A DNA stretch of 64,000 bases from Jannaschia sp. GRR-S6-38 (GTDB lineage: Bacteria > Pseudomonadota > Alphaproteobacteria > Rhodobacterales > Rhodobacteraceae), in contig NZ_CP122537.1 of NCBI RefSeq assembly GCF_029853695.1, positions 868,001-932,000 of the forward strand, read 5' to 3'. Each line of letters opens with the position of its first letter. Positions within the stretch are counted from its first letter, which is position 1. Under the pieces are notes generated by a model. That model made no database searches, had not been told where the DNA came from, and saw only the letters and a program-made list of their open reading frames with translations. Positions 16,415 to 25,645 of this stretch are shown in pieces. The translations under genes were made by a program, and so were the position numbers.

Positions 16415-18974
16415 CGGGGTCGACCTGACCACCTGCGACCGCGAACCGATCCACGTGATCGGGCGGGTGCAGGCCTTCGGCTGCCTGCTGTCGGTGACCG
16501 CCGACTGGCTGGTGAACCATGCCTCCGCCAATCTCGAGGACTTCCTGGGCAAGGAGGCCGAGGCGGTGATCGGCACGCGGTTTTCCGAGCTCTTCAGCGC
16601 GGGTGTGGCGCATATGTTGCGCGGCAAGACGCAGACGCTGGGCGGCGGCACGTCGGTCGCGCGCGTGTTCGGATACCGGCTCTTTGACAACGAGCGGCGC
16701 TTCGACATCGCCGTCCACCAGACCGCGCGCGGCTTCACCTACGAATTCGAGCGCACGGCCGACGGGCACGGCCATGGCGACATGCAGCTGGTCCAGCCCC
16801 TTGTCGCGCGGCTGCGCGACCATGCCGAGATCGGACCGCTCTGCGACGAGGCCGCGCGCGCCATGCGCGCGCTCACGGGCTTCGACCGGGTGATGATCTA
16901 CCAGTTCGCGCCCGACGGCACCGGCACCGTCGTCTCGGAGGCCTGCGACGGCGAGGGGGAGCGCTATCTCGGCCTGCGCTATCCGGCCAGCGACATCCCG
17001 CGCCAGGCCCGCAAGCTCTACGAGCACAGCCGGCTGCGCCTGATCGCCGATGTCGACGGGCCCGAGGCGCCGGTCCTACCCGGGCTCAGCCCGGAAGGCG
17101 AGCCGCTGGACCTGTCGCTGTCGATCTGCCGGGCGGTGTCGCCCACGCATCTGCAATACCTGCGCAACATGGGCGTCGCGGCCTCGATGTCGGTCTCGAT
17201 CCTGCGCGGCGGCGAGCTCTGGGGCCTGTTCGCCTGCCACCACCGGACGCCGCATTACGTCGACTACGAGACCCGCTCGGCGGTCGAGCTCTTCGCCCAG
17301 CTCTTCACCTACGAGCTGTCCGAACGGCTTCACCGCAACGACCGCGCCGAGGAAACGGCGGCCCGCTCGCTGCACGACCGCGTCATGTCGCGCATCTCCG
17401 ACGGCTGCAGCCTGATGGAGGACGTCCAGGGCCTCGCCGACGAGATCTGGGACGTGATCCCCTTCGACGGCATGGTGATCTGGTCCGACGGCCGCTTCGT
17501 GACCCTGGGCGCCGCCCCGAACGAGACCGAGTTCCAGCCGCTGGTGCGGTTTCTCAACACCGCGGCGGTGAACAGCGTCTATGCCACCGACAACCTGTCG
17601 GCCCGCTACCCCCAGGCCGAGATGATCGCCGACCGCGTCGCCGGCATCCTGGCCCTGCCGATCTCGCGCCATCCGCGCGACTACATCGTGCTGTTCCGCC
17701 CCGAACTGGCGCAGATCGTGCGCTGGGCCGGCAACCCCGAGAAGCCGGTGGAGACCTGCGCGGATGGCAGCCGCATCCTGTCCCCGCGCAAGAGCTTCGA
17801 GGCCTGGCGCGAGGTGGTGAAGGGCCGGTCTGCGCCCTGGACCCGGTCCGAGCTGAACGCCGCCGGCGCGCTGCGCCTGACGCTCCTCGAAGTGGTGCTG
17901 AAGGTCACCGACGAGGCCGGCCGCGCGCAGGCCCGTGCCCAGCAGAAGCAGGAGCTTTTGGTGGCCGAACTCAACCACCGGGTCCGCAACATCCTCAACC
18001 TCATCAGCGGCATCGTCTCGCAGGGGCATCGCGAGGGCATCTCGCTGTCGGAATTCACCGCCGAGCTGGACGGCCGCATCCAGTCGCTGGCGCGCGCGCA
18101 TGACCAGCTGACCAAGGAGGACTGGGCTCCCGCGCCCCTGCGCCGCCTGATCGAGGTGGAGGCCGCGGCCTGCCCGGGCGACGGCCGGGCCCGCATCGCG
18201 ATCGGCGGCGAGGACGTGCTGCTGATGCCCGAAGCCTTCACGACCTTGGCGCTGGTCCTGCACGAACTGGTCACCAATTCGGTCAAATACGGCGCGCTTT
18301 CGAATGGCGACGGCCAAGTCGCCGTCCGCTTCGCGCGCGAGGCCGATGGCGCGCTGCGGCTCGACTGGCGCGAACGCGGCGGCCCGGCGGTGCGCGCCCC
18401 CGACCGGCAGGGGTTCGGCACCACGATCATCGAGCGGTCCATCCCCTTCGAGCTGCAGGGCCGGGCGCAGCTGGATTACGCCGTGACCGGGGTCGAAGCC
18501 AGCTTCCACATCCCGGGCCGCTTCTGGCGCGAGGCGCCGCGCCCGAGCGGTTCCGAACCGGCCGCGACGACGACCACCGCGCCCGACGCGCAGCCGCTCG
18601 CCGGCAAGGTCCTCCTGGTGGAGGACAATCTCGTGATCGCGATGGATGCCTGCGACAAGCTCAAGAAGCTGGGGGCCGAGACGATCCACGTCACCAACTC
18701 GGTCGCCGGGGCGATGGAGAAGCTCGGCGCGGGGGGCATCGACTTCGCCGTGCTCGACGTCAATCTGGGCACCGAGACGTCGGAGCCGGTGGCCCACGCG
18801 CTGGCCGCGCGCGGCATCCCCTTCGTCCTGGTGACGGGCTATGGCGAGCAAGGCCAGATCCGGAAGACCTATCCCCCCTCGCCGATCCTGCAGAAACCCT
18901 ATGTGCTGGGCGGGCTGCGAAGCGCTATCGCCGACCTTCTGGAGCGGACCCCGGGCGACGCGAAACGCGCCTGA
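16383..18974 (+). CDS. Bacteriophytochrome with HWE histidine kinase and C-terminal receiver domain
   Basis: A red/far-red photoreceptor kinase of 863 residues. Order: PAS with biliverdin-attachment Cys18 (LTTCDREPIHVIGRVQAFG), GAF with PASDIPRQARKLY (residues 201-213, Asp204) and the chromophore-pocket region SICRAVSPTHLQYLRNMGV, PHY with tongue motif SPRKSF (near 467-472), HWE/HisKA_2 kinase with H-box ELNHRVRN (His532), N-box HELVTNSVKYGALS (Asn632) and WRE (662-664), then a receiver with acidic pair 747-748, phospho-acceptor Asp792, Thr818 and Lys838. It is therefore a hybrid kinase with its own receiver. AAGGA lies upstream of the ATG, within the heme oxygenase gene. The output target is unknown. 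Confidence 0.95.
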   Translation: MPSASHQPSTDGVDLTTCDREPIHVIGRVQAFGCLLSVTADWLVNHASANLEDFLGKEAEAVIGTRFSELFSAGVAHMLRGKTQTLGGGTSVARVFGYRLFDNERRFDIAVHQTARGFTYEFERTADGHGHGDMQLVQPLVARLRDHAEIGPLCDEAARAMRALTGFDRVMIYQFAPDGTGTVVSEACDGEGERYLGLRYPASDIPRQARKLYEHSRLRLIADVDGPEAPVLPGLSPEGEPLDLSLSICRAVSPTHLQYLRNMGVAASMSVSILRGGELWGLFACHHRTPHYVDYETRSAVELFAQLFTYELSERLHRNDRAEETAARSLHDRVMSRISDGCSLMEDVQGLADEIWDVIPFDGMVIWSDGRFVTLGAAPNETEFQPLVRFLNTAAVNSVYATDNLSARYPQAEMIADRVAGILALPISRHPRDYIVLFRPELAQIVRWAGNPEKPVETCADGSRILSPRKSFEAWREVVKGRSAPWTRSELNAAGALRLTLLEVVLKVTDEAGRAQARAQQKQELLVAELNHRVRNILNLISGIVSQGHREGISLSEFTAELDGRIQSLARAHDQLTKEDWAPAPLRRLIEVEAAACPGDGRARIAIGGEDVLLMPEAFTTLALVLHELVTNSVKYGALSNGDGQVAVRFAREADGALRLDWRERGGPAVRAPDRQGFGTTIIERSIPFELQGRAQLDYAVTGVEASFHIPGRFWREAPRPSGSEPAATTTTAPDAQPLAGKVLLVEDNLVIAMDACDKLKKLGAETIHVTNSVAGAMEKLGAGGIDFAVLDVNLGTETSEPVAHALAARGIPFVLVTGYGEQGQIRKTYPPSPILQKPYVLGGLRSAIADLLERTPGDAKRA

Positions 18975-19314
18975 CGCCTCGGCGAGAAGGGACCAAGCCG
19001 CCGCGCCAATCGCTGCACAGCCTATCCCGACCACACCCGGGAACGCGCGGCCTTCTGGCGGCGCGCCCTCGGTCAGGTCGACGCGGGAACCAGCGCGACG
19101 CGGGGACCGGTCAGCCGACCATCTACGCGTACGCGACGATTGGCATCCGGACGCAGGTCCCGTTCGGCCCACTCGGGGCCGGATCGTAGGGAAAGGGATG
19201 CGAAGGTTCGGAAATGCTTCCTGGTCCGAACCCGCCTTCGCGGATGCCGCGTCACCGCCGTCGCGCCATCGCCCCCCGGATCGAGGACCGGGCGACGTCG
19301 TCTCGGAAGTCTGG
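18975..19314. other. 340-bp gap between phytochrome and tRNA-Ala
   Basis: No convincing gene is present. The open frames here either read antisense through the tRNA or lack family features. No clear terminator with a T run follows the phytochrome. The tRNA-Ala 3' flank (minus strand) lies in this gap. Confidence 0.6.
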
Positions 19315-19390
<76 letters not shown>

Positions 19391-19513
19391 AACGGCGCTT
19401 CATATGGCGAGCGGGCGGGGCGGCGTCAAGCGGGCTGCGCGGCGGGTCATCGACAATCGCCGCGCCCCGTCCGATGATCGCGCGCGAACCATCACGGGGG
19501 GAGGAGCCGCGCC

Positions 19514-20074
19514 ATGTCCAAGCTGCAATCGCAGGGCGTCCATCACATCACGATCATGGGCGCCGACCGCCAGACCTCGATCGATTTCTGGGAGGGCGTG
19601 CTGGGCATGCCCTTCGTCTTCGAGCAGCCCAATCTCGACGATCCCAGCCAGGGGCATCTCTATTTCGACCCGGGCGACGGGCGGCTGATCACCATCTTCA
19701 CCGACGAGAACCGCAAGGTAGACGGCACGCGCACGCCCACCGATGCGGGCTGCGTCCACCATATCGCCTTCGCCGTCAGCCAGTCGATGTACAGCCAGCT
19801 CGCAGCCCGGCTCGACGCGCGCGGGATCGCGCATTCCGGCGAGAAGGACCGCGGCTTCATGAACTCGATCTATTTCAAGGATCCGCTGGGCCTGCTGATC
19901 GAGCTGGCCTCCTACCGCTTCGAGCCGCCGATCGGGGCGACGCATACCGACGTGCTGTTCGAGGCGCACCTGATCCGGACCGACGCGGGCGACGACCATA
20001 TCGAGGACAAGCACCTCGCCGTGGCCATCGAGCGGCTGGCCAAGCGCAATCAGCGCAGCCTGTCGGACGAGTAG
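19514..20074 (+). CDS. VOC-superfamily protein (glyoxalase/ring-cleaving dioxygenase type)
   Basis: A 186-residue protein of two paired beta-alpha-beta-beta-beta modules. Candidate metal ligands are His in SQGVHHITIMG (near residue 10), His in AGCVHHIAFAV (near 81) and Glu in PLGLLIELASY (near 131), the usual H-H-E arrangement of extradiol dioxygenases and glyoxalases. Other marks are the FWEGVLGMPFVFEQPNLDDP strand and the FMNSIYFKDPLG turn. Substrate is unknown; ring-cleaving dioxygenase of the PcpA/LinE kind is a possibility. A strong GGGAGGAG precedes the ATG. It is convergent with gcvP. Confidence 0.85.
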   Translation: MSKLQSQGVHHITIMGADRQTSIDFWEGVLGMPFVFEQPNLDDPSQGHLYFDPGDGRLITIFTDENRKVDGTRTPTDAGCVHHIAFAVSQSMYSQLAARLDARGIAHSGEKDRGFMNSIYFKDPLGLLIELASYRFEPPIGATHTDVLFEAHLIRTDAGDDHIEDKHLAVAIERLAKRNQRSLSDE

Positions 20075-20149
20075 TCCCCACGGCGGATCGCCGGTCCGCC
20101 AACCGCCGACGCGCATCCGGGCCTCACTACGCGGAGGTCGGGCCCGGCG

Positions 20150-20173
20150 CCGCCCGGCCGCGTCGCCGGGCGG
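20150..20173. terminator. Hairpin between the convergent VOC gene and gcvP
   Basis: CCGCCCGG and CCGGGCGG form an 8-bp perfect stem with an 8-nt loop in the 118-bp space between two convergent genes. There is no T run, so a factor-independent terminator is uncertain. Confidence 0.4.
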
Positions 20174-20192
20174 TCCGTCGCCGCGAAGGCCG

Positions 20193-23015
20193 CTACTCGG
20201 CAGCCTCCAGATACTCCTCCACCGGCGGGCAGGTGCAGACGAGGTTGCGGTCGCCCGCCGCGTTGTCGACGCGGTTCACCGGCGGCCAGTACTTGTCGAC
20301 CCGGAAGGCACCCGGCGGGAAGCAGCCCGCTTCGCGCGAATAGGGGCGGTCCCAGTCGCGGACGAGGTCCTCCATCGTGTGGGGCGCGTTCTTGACCGGG
20401 TTGTTCTCGGCGTCGATCTCGCCCGCCTCGATGGCCGCGATCTCGGCGCGGATGGCCAGCATCGCGTCGCAGAACCGGTCGAGCTCGGGCTTGGGCTCGG
20501 ACTCGGTGGGCTCGATCATCAGCGTTCCGGCCACCGGCCAGGACATGGTGGGCGGGTGGAAACCGTTGTCGATCAGCCGCTTTGCCACGTCGTCCACGGT
20601 CACATGCGCGCTGTCGGCGAAGGGGCGCGTGTCGATGATGCATTCATGCGCGATGCGCCCGTTGCGCCCCGAGAACAGCACGTCGAAGGCGCCCTTCAGC
20701 CGCGCGGCGATGTAATTGGCCGACAGGATCGCGACCTTGGTGGCCTGCGTCAGGCCGGCGCCGCCCATCATCATCACATAGGCATAACTGATCGGCAGGA
20801 TCGAGGCCGAGCCGTAGGGCGCCGCCGAGACCGCGCCCTCGCCCGTCAGCGGGTCGCCCGGCAGGTGCGGCGCCAGATGCGCCTTCACGCCGATCGGACC
20901 CATGCCGGGGCCGCCGCCGCCATGCGGGATGCAGAAGGTCTTATGCAGGTTCAGATGGCTCACGTCGGCGCCGAACTCGCCCGGTTTGGCGAGGCCCACC
21001 AGCGCGTTCAGGTTCGCGCCGTCCAGATAGACCTGCCCGCCGTGCTTGTGCGTGATCTCGCAGACCTCGCGCACCGTGTCCTCGAACACGCCATGGGTGG
21101 ACGGATAGGTGATCATGCAGGCGGCCAGGTCGTCGCCCGCCGCCTCGGCCTTCTGGCGGAAATCCTCGACGTCGATATCGCCGTTCTCGGCGGCCTTCAC
21201 GACCACGACCTTCATCCCGGCCATCTGGGCGGAGGCCGGGTTGGTGCCGTGCGCCGATGTCGGGATCAGGCAGATCCGCCGGGTCTCGCCGCGGGCGGCG
21301 TGGTAGCGGGCGATGGTCAGGAGGCCCGCATATTCGCCCTGCGCGCCCGAATTGGGCTGCATCGACATGGCGTCGTAGCCGGTGATGACGCAAAGCCGCT
21401 CGGCCAGCTCGTCGATCATCTCCTTGTAGCCCTCCGCATCCTCGGCGGGCGCGAAGGGGTGCAGCCGGCTGAACTCGGGGAAGGAGACGGGCATCATCTC
21501 GACCGCCGCATTCAGCTTCATCGTGCAGGAGCCCAGCGGGATCATCGCGCGGTCCAGCGCCAGGTCGCGGTCGGCGAGGCGGCGCATGTAGCGCATCATC
21601 TCGGCCTCGGCCCGGTTCATGTGGAAGATCGGGTGGGTGAGATAGTCGGATTGCCGCTGCAGCCCGGCGGGGATGTCGCTGCGGGTCGCGGCGATCTGCC
21701 CCTCGATGCCGAAAGCGCGCAGCAGGCGGGTCAGCACCTCGGCATCGGTCAGCTCGTCGCAGGCGATGCCGATCCGGTCGGCGCCGACCTTGCGGAGGGT
21801 GATCCCCTCGGCCCGGGCCGCGCGCCAGATCACGCCCTGCATCGCGCCCACATCGACGGTCAGCGTGTCGAACACGGCCTCGGGCGCGACGGTGAAACCG
21901 GCCCCCGTCAGCGCGTCGCGCAGGGCGACGGCATGGGCGTGGACATGGGTGGCGATGTGATGGAGCCCCTTCGGCCCGTGGAACACGGCGTAGAAGCTGG
22001 CCATCACCGCCAGCAGCGCCTGCGCGGTGCAGACGTTCGAAGTCGCCTTCTCGCGCCGGATATGCTGCTCGCGGGTCTGCAGCGACAGGCGGAAGGCCTT
22101 GTTGCCATGGCTGTCGACCGAGACGCCAACCAGCCGGCCCGGCATGTGGCGCTTATAGGCGTCGGCGCAGGCGAAGAAGGCCGCGTGCGGGCCGCCATAG
22201 CCCAGCGGCACGCCGAAACGCTGTGCGCTGCCCACGGCGATATCGGCGCCCATCGCGCCGGGCTCCTTCAGGAGGCATAGCGCCAGCAGGTCGCAGGCGA
22301 CGATGCCGAGCGCCTGGGCGTCGTGCAGTGCGGCGATCTGGTCGGTGAAATCGTTCAGGTGCCCATGCGTGCCCGGATACTGGAAGATCGCACCGAAGAC
22401 GGCCTCCGGATCCAGCGCCTCGGGCCGGTCCACGATCAACTCGATGCCCAAGGGCTCGGCCCGGGTGCGCATGACGGCGATGTTTTGCGGATGGCAGCCG
22501 GCATCGACGAAGAAAGCCGCGGATTTCGACTTGGCGACGCGCTTGGCCATCACCATCGCCTCGGCGCAGGCCGTGGCCTCGTCGAGCAGCGAGGCATTGG
22601 CGATCGGCAGGCCGGTCAGGTCCGAGATCATGGTCTGGAAGTTCAGAAGCGCCTCGAGCCGGCCCTGCGCGATCTCGGGCTGGTAGGGCGTGTAGGCCGT
22701 ATACCAGGCCGGGTTTTCCAGGATGTTGCGCTGGATCGCGGGGGGCGTGACCGTGTCGTGATAGCCCTGCCCGATCATCGAGACGGTGACGCGGTTGCGG
22801 TCCGCCAGCTCGCGCATCCGGGCCAGGATTGCATGCTCGGTCATCTGCGGCCAGTCGAGCGCGGCGGCCTGCCGGATCGATTTCGGCACGGTCTCGTCGA
22901 TCAGCGCATCGAGGCTGTCGGCGCCGACGGTCTCCAGCATCTCGGCCATCTCGGCGGGGCTCGGGCCGATATGGCGGCGGTGGGCGAAGTCGTAGGTATC
23001 ATAATCGGTCAGCAT
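20193..23015 (-). CDS. gcvP: Glycine dehydrogenase (decarboxylating), P-protein
   Basis: The P-protein decarboxylates glycine and passes the aminomethyl group to lipoyl-GcvH. At 940 residues it is the fused homodimeric form, with both halves present: N-terminal [15 protein letters not shown] and [15 protein letters not shown], and the C-terminal PLP-lysine segment [18 protein letters not shown] and [23 protein letters not shown] lies upstream of the ATG at 23015. It is the last gene of gcvT-gcvH-gcvP, 54 bp after gcvH, under the glycine riboswitch. It is transcribed toward the VOC gene. Confidence 0.98.
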   Translation of the reverse strand: MLTDYDTYDFAHRRHIGPSPAEMAEMLETVGADSLDALIDETVPKSIRQAAALDWPQMTEHAILARMRELADRNRVTVSMIGQGYHDTVTPPAIQRNILENPAWYTAYTPYQPEIAQGRLEALLNFQTMISDLTGLPIANASLLDEATACAEAMVMAKRVAKSKSAAFFVDAGCHPQNIAVMRTRAEPLGIELIVDRPEALDPEAVFGAIFQYPGTHGHLNDFTDQIAALHDAQALGIVACDLLALCLLKEPGAMGADIAVGSAQRFGVPLGYGGPHAAFFACADAYKRHMPGRLVGVSVDSHGNKAFRLSLQTREQHIRREKATSNVCTAQALLAVMASFYAVFHGPKGLHHIATHVHAHAVALRDALTGAGFTVAPEAVFDTLTVDVGAMQGVIWRAARAEGITLRKVGADRIGIACDELTDAEVLTRLLRAFGIEGQIAATRSDIPAGLQRQSDYLTHPIFHMNRAEAEMMRYMRRLADRDLALDRAMIPLGSCTMKLNAAVEMMPVSFPEFSRLHPFAPAEDAEGYKEMIDELAERLCVITGYDAMSMQPNSGAQGEYAGLLTIARYHAARGETRRICLIPTSAHGTNPASAQMAGMKVVVVKAAENGDIDVEDFRQKAEAAGDDLAACMITYPSTHGVFEDTVREVCEITHKHGGQVYLDGANLNALVGLAKPGEFGADVSHLNLHKTFCIPHGGGGPGMGPIGVKAHLAPHLPGDPLTGEGAVSAAPYGSASILPISYAYVMMMGGAGLTQATKVAILSANYIAARLKGAFDVLFSGRNGRIAHECIIDTRPFADSAHVTVDDVAKRLIDNGFHPPTMSWPVAGTLMIEPTESEPKPELDRFCDAMLAIRAEIAAIEAGEIDAENNPVKNAPHTMEDLVRDWDRPYSREAGCFPPGAFRVDKYWPPVNRVDNAAGDRNLVCTCPPVEEYLEAAE

Positions 23016-23069
23016 GTCCGGTCGTCCCCTGTTGCGATCGGCGGCGGGGCCCGGGCCCCGCCCGCGCGG

Positions 23070-23429
23070 TCAGTCCCCGATGAAATCCTTGTAGGCGTCC
23101 TCGTCCATCATGGCGTCCATCTCCTCGGGGGTGGTGGTTGTCATGCGGAAGAACCAGGCGGCCTCGGCATCCTCGTTCACGAGGCCCGGGTTCTCGGCCA
23201 GCGCCTCGTTCACTTCGGTGATCTCGCCATCCAGCGGCGCGGCGATATCCGAGGCGGCCTTGACGCTCTCGATCACGACGATCTCCTCGCCCTTGGTGAT
23301 CTCGCGCCCGACCTCGGGCAGTTCGATGAAGACGACGTCGCCCAACTGGGTGGCGGCGTGTTCGGTGATGCCGACGGTGATGATCTCGTCCTTGGCATCC
23401 AGCCATTCGTGCTCTTCGGTGTATTTCAT
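23070..23429 (-). CDS. gcvH: Glycine cleavage system H protein
   Basis: GcvH is the lipoylated shuttle of the glycine cleavage system. The 119-residue acidic protein begins MKYTEEHEWLD and has the lipoyl-lysine Lys57 in VIESVKAASDIAAP, with GDVVFIELPEVGREI before it and NEDAEAAWFFRM after it. These match the family throughout. It is 21 bp after gcvT and 54 bp before gcvP in the same operon. Confidence 0.98.
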   Translation of the reverse strand: MKYTEEHEWLDAKDEIITVGITEHAATQLGDVVFIELPEVGREITKGEEIVVIESVKAASDIAAPLDGEITEVNEALAENPGLVNEDAEAAWFFRMTTTTPEEMDAMMDEDAYKDFIGD

Positions 23430-23450
23430 GGGGGCAAGGGCCTCGCTGGA

Positions 23451-24566
23451 TCAGCGCACGTAGCGCGGGGTGTGGAAGGGAAGCGGGGTGACGGTGACCG
23501 GAAGGCGCTTGCCGCGGACCTCTCCGTAAAGCGTGGCGCCGGGTTCGGTTCCCGCGGGGACATAGCCCATGGCGACGGGCGCGCCCACGGTCGGACCGAA
23601 CCCGCCCGAGGTGATCTCGCCCACCGGCGCGCCGCCCTCAAGCGCGGCGTAGAGCGGCACGCCCTGGCGCATCGGCGCCCGGCCCTCGGGGCGCAGGCCG
23701 ACGCGGCGGCGGGACGGGCCCTCGGCCAGTTCGCGCAGCACGCGGTCGGCGCCGGGAAAGCCGCCCGCGCGGTCGCCGCCCGCAAGCCGCACCTTCTGGA
23801 TGGCCCAGGCGAGGTCGGCCTCGACGGGCGAGGTCTCGGCGGTCAGGTCCTGCCCGTAGAGCGGCATCCCCGCCTCCAGCCGAAGCGAGTCGCGCGCGCC
23901 CAAGCCGATCGGCATCACGTCCTCATGCGCCAGAAGCGCGCGGGCGAAGGCCTCGGCCTGCGCGACCGGCACGCTGATCTCGAACCCGTCCTCGCCAGTA
24001 TAGCCCGAGCGGCTGATCCAGAGCGCGGCCCCGTCCCAGTGGTGCGTCGCGACATCCATGAAGCGCATCTCGCCCGTGCCCGGCACCAGCGCGTCCAGCA
24101 CCGTCACCGCCGTCGGGCCCTGCAGCGCGAAAAGCGCGCGGTCATCCAGCAGCGTGACCTCGTGATCGGGCAGGCCCTTGGTCAGGATCTCCAGGTCGAG
24201 ATGCTTCATCGCGCCGTTGACGACCAGGAACAGGTGATCGCCACGATTGGCCACCATCAGGTCGTCGGCCACCCCGCCATCGGGCAGCATCAGCAGGCCG
24301 TAGCGCTGCCGCCCCTCGGCCAGACCGATGACGTTCTGCGGCAGAAGCCGCTCCAGCGCCGCGGCCGCGCCGTCGCCGCGGATCGTGACCTGGCCCATGT
24401 GGCTGACATCGAAGAGGCCCGCCTTCTCGCGCGTATGCAGATGCTCGGCCATCACGCCGGCGGGATATTGCACAGGCATGGCATAGCCCGCGAAGGGCAC
24501 CATGCGGCCGCCCAATTCGCGGTGGAGCGCATCCAGCGGCAGCGGCGTCGGATCGGTCTGGGTCAT
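23451..24566 (-). CDS. gcvT: Aminomethyltransferase (glycine cleavage T protein)
   Basis: GcvT transfers the methylene group from aminomethyl-GcvH to tetrahydrofolate, releasing ammonia. The 371-residue protein shows GGRMVPFAGYAMPVQY, HTREKAGLFDVSHMGQV, the folate-site region SRSGYTGEDGFEISVP, and LEAGMPLYGQDLTAETSP near residue 240, where the conserved Asp and Glu lie. The ATG at 24566 has GGAAGG upstream and is the first start codon after the riboswitch. A longer open frame upstream runs through the riboswitch and is not coding. Confidence 0.97.
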   Translation of the reverse strand: MTQTDPTPLPLDALHRELGGRMVPFAGYAMPVQYPAGVMAEHLHTREKAGLFDVSHMGQVTIRGDGAAAALERLLPQNVIGLAEGRQRYGLLMLPDGGVADDLMVANRGDHLFLVVNGAMKHLDLEILTKGLPDHEVTLLDDRALFALQGPTAVTVLDALVPGTGEMRFMDVATHHWDGAALWISRSGYTGEDGFEISVPVAQAEAFARALLAHEDVMPIGLGARDSLRLEAGMPLYGQDLTAETSPVEADLAWAIQKVRLAGGDRAGGFPGADRVLRELAEGPSRRRVGLRPEGRAPMRQGVPLYAALEGGAPVGEITSGGFGPTVGAPVAMGYVPAGTEPGATLYGEVRGKRLPVTVTPLPFHTPRYVR

Positions 24567-24596
24567 GGGCGTGCCTTCCGCGATGCGGTTGTCTCG

Positions 24597-24752
24597 CCCC
24601 CTCTGTCCCTTGCGCCTGAGATCGCTATCCCTTCGGCGGACCCGGCCGGGCCTCTCTCCAGAGTTCGTTCGCACGGCCGGTCCGTTCGCCTGAGAGTTTA
24701 CCGGGGCGGTTGCTCCTTCGGCCCTGCCTTGCGACAGAGTCTCCCGGGCCGT
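24597..24752 (-). promoter_or_regulatory. Tandem glycine riboswitch upstream of gcvT
   Basis: On the minus strand the leader contains two aptamer-like units. The first reads CGGGAGACTC, then GCCGAAGGAGCAA, then AAACTCTCAGGC; the second reads CTCTGGAGAG, then GCCGAAGGGATA, then ATCTCAGGC followed by GGACAGAGGGG. These are the conserved cores of the glycine riboswitch family, normally two aptamers before one expression platform. In gcv operons this class raises expression when glycine is bound. About 30 bp separate it from gcvT. Confidence 0.93.
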
Positions 24753-24812
24753 GCGCGGTTTTGCTACCAGAGGCCGGGTGCGCCCGGCAAGAGGCCGCAA
24801 AGGGGGGACGGG

Positions 24813-25328
24813 ATGAATCGCTTCTTCGGCTACGGAAGCCTCGTGAACCGCCGCACGCATGTCTATGGCGGCGACGCGCTGACGGTGCGCGGCTGGCGCC
24901 GGGTCTGGCGGCACACGCCGTTGCGGCCCGTGGCCTTCCTGACCGCGATGCCCGACCCGGAGGCGGTGATCGACGGGCTGGCGGCCGAGGTGCCCGGCGG
25001 CGATTGGACCGCGCTCGACGCGCGCGAGGCCGCCTATCTGCGGGCGCCCCTGCCCGAGGGGCCCGCGATCTATCACATCCCCGAAGGCCATCACGGCCCG
25101 GCGACCGAGGCGCATCCGATCCTGCGCAGCTATCTCGACGTGGTGGTGCAGGGCTATCTGAGCGAGTTCGGGCGCGAAGGCGTCGCCCGGTTCTTCGACA
25201 GCACGGCTGGGTGGGACGCCCCAATCCGCGACGACCGGGCCCGGCCGCTCTACTCGCGCGCCCAGCAGGTCACGGCGGAGGAGACGGCGATCGTCGACGC
25301 GGAGCTGGCGCGGGTGCGGAAGGGCTGA
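24813..25328 (+). CDS. Gamma-glutamylcyclotransferase-like protein
   Basis: A 171-residue protein of the GGCT/AIG2 fold. It opens MNRFFGYGSLVNRRTH, whose YGSL loop binds the gamma-glutamyl moiety, and has LDAREAAYLR, where the Glu is the likely catalytic acid. The family releases 5-oxoproline from gamma-glutamyl compounds such as glutathione conjugates; ChaC-like activity is also possible. It is divergent from gcvT, with the riboswitch leader in between. GGGGGGACGGG precedes the ATG. A further 45 residues (RSYLDVVVQGYLSEFGREG) resemble the C-terminal part of alphaproteobacterial homologues. Confidence 0.83.
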   Translation: MNRFFGYGSLVNRRTHVYGGDALTVRGWRRVWRHTPLRPVAFLTAMPDPEAVIDGLAAEVPGGDWTALDAREAAYLRAPLPEGPAIYHIPEGHHGPATEAHPILRSYLDVVVQGYLSEFGREGVARFFDSTAGWDAPIRDDRARPLYSRAQQVTAEETAIVDAELARVRKG

Positions 25329-25345
25329 GGGGCGCGGCGCGCGGA

Positions 25346-25374
25346 TCGCGCCAGCCGCCCGGCACGCGTCCGAC
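25346..25374 (+). repeat. 29-bp direct repeat, copy 1
   Basis: A 29-bp sequence starting tcgcgccagc recurs at 25441-25469 with one mismatch (c for g at position 11). The two copies are 66 bp apart in the gap before dsbD. Confidence 0.85.
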
Positions 25375-25440
25375 GCGAACAGCCCGCCACATGTCCCGCC
25401 GGATCGAACTCAGGCGATACCGCTGATCGCTCCCACCGGG

Positions 25441-25469
25441 TCGCGCCAGCGGCCCGGCACGCGTCCGAC
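25441..25469 (+). repeat. 29-bp direct repeat, copy 2
   Basis: Second copy of the repeat at 25346-25374. Its end, gcgtccgacc, is also the left arm of an inverted repeat with 25504-25514. Confidence 0.85.
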
Positions 25470-25645
25470 CGCCCCCACGGGCGGGCGCGTCCGCACCCAC
25501 CCTCGGTCGGACGCGCGCCGTCCGGGCCAGACCGACAGGAAGACCGTCGCGGCTTGCAGATTGGGCCATGCCCCGAGGCTCCGCCCGTTCGGAGCTCGAT
25601 CGCCCTACCGGAACGATCATCGGGCCTGGCGGCCCGGACCGATCC

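Larger units (their letters stand above)
25329..25645. other. 317-bp intergenic region with repeats
   Basis: This gap lies between two convergent genes (gamma-glutamylcyclotransferase and dsbD). No gene is supported. It holds a 29-bp direct repeat (listed separately) and an 11-bp inverted repeat GCGTCCGACCG/CGGTCGGACGC (25461-25471 and 25504-25514), which could terminate transcription from either side. Confidence 0.6.

Noticed and set aside
24597..24752. Extension of gcvT upstream into a larger protein
   Set aside because: The extended frame runs through the glycine riboswitch, and the ATG at 24566 has a ribosome-binding site and the family start.
22323..25328. A 1001-codon plus-strand frame covering gcvP to the cyclotransferase
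   Set aside because: It is antisense to gcvP, gcvH and gcvT, whose protein motifs are unmistakable, and has Arg/His/Gly-biased composition typical of shadows. Only its last 172 codons, the cyclotransferase, are real.
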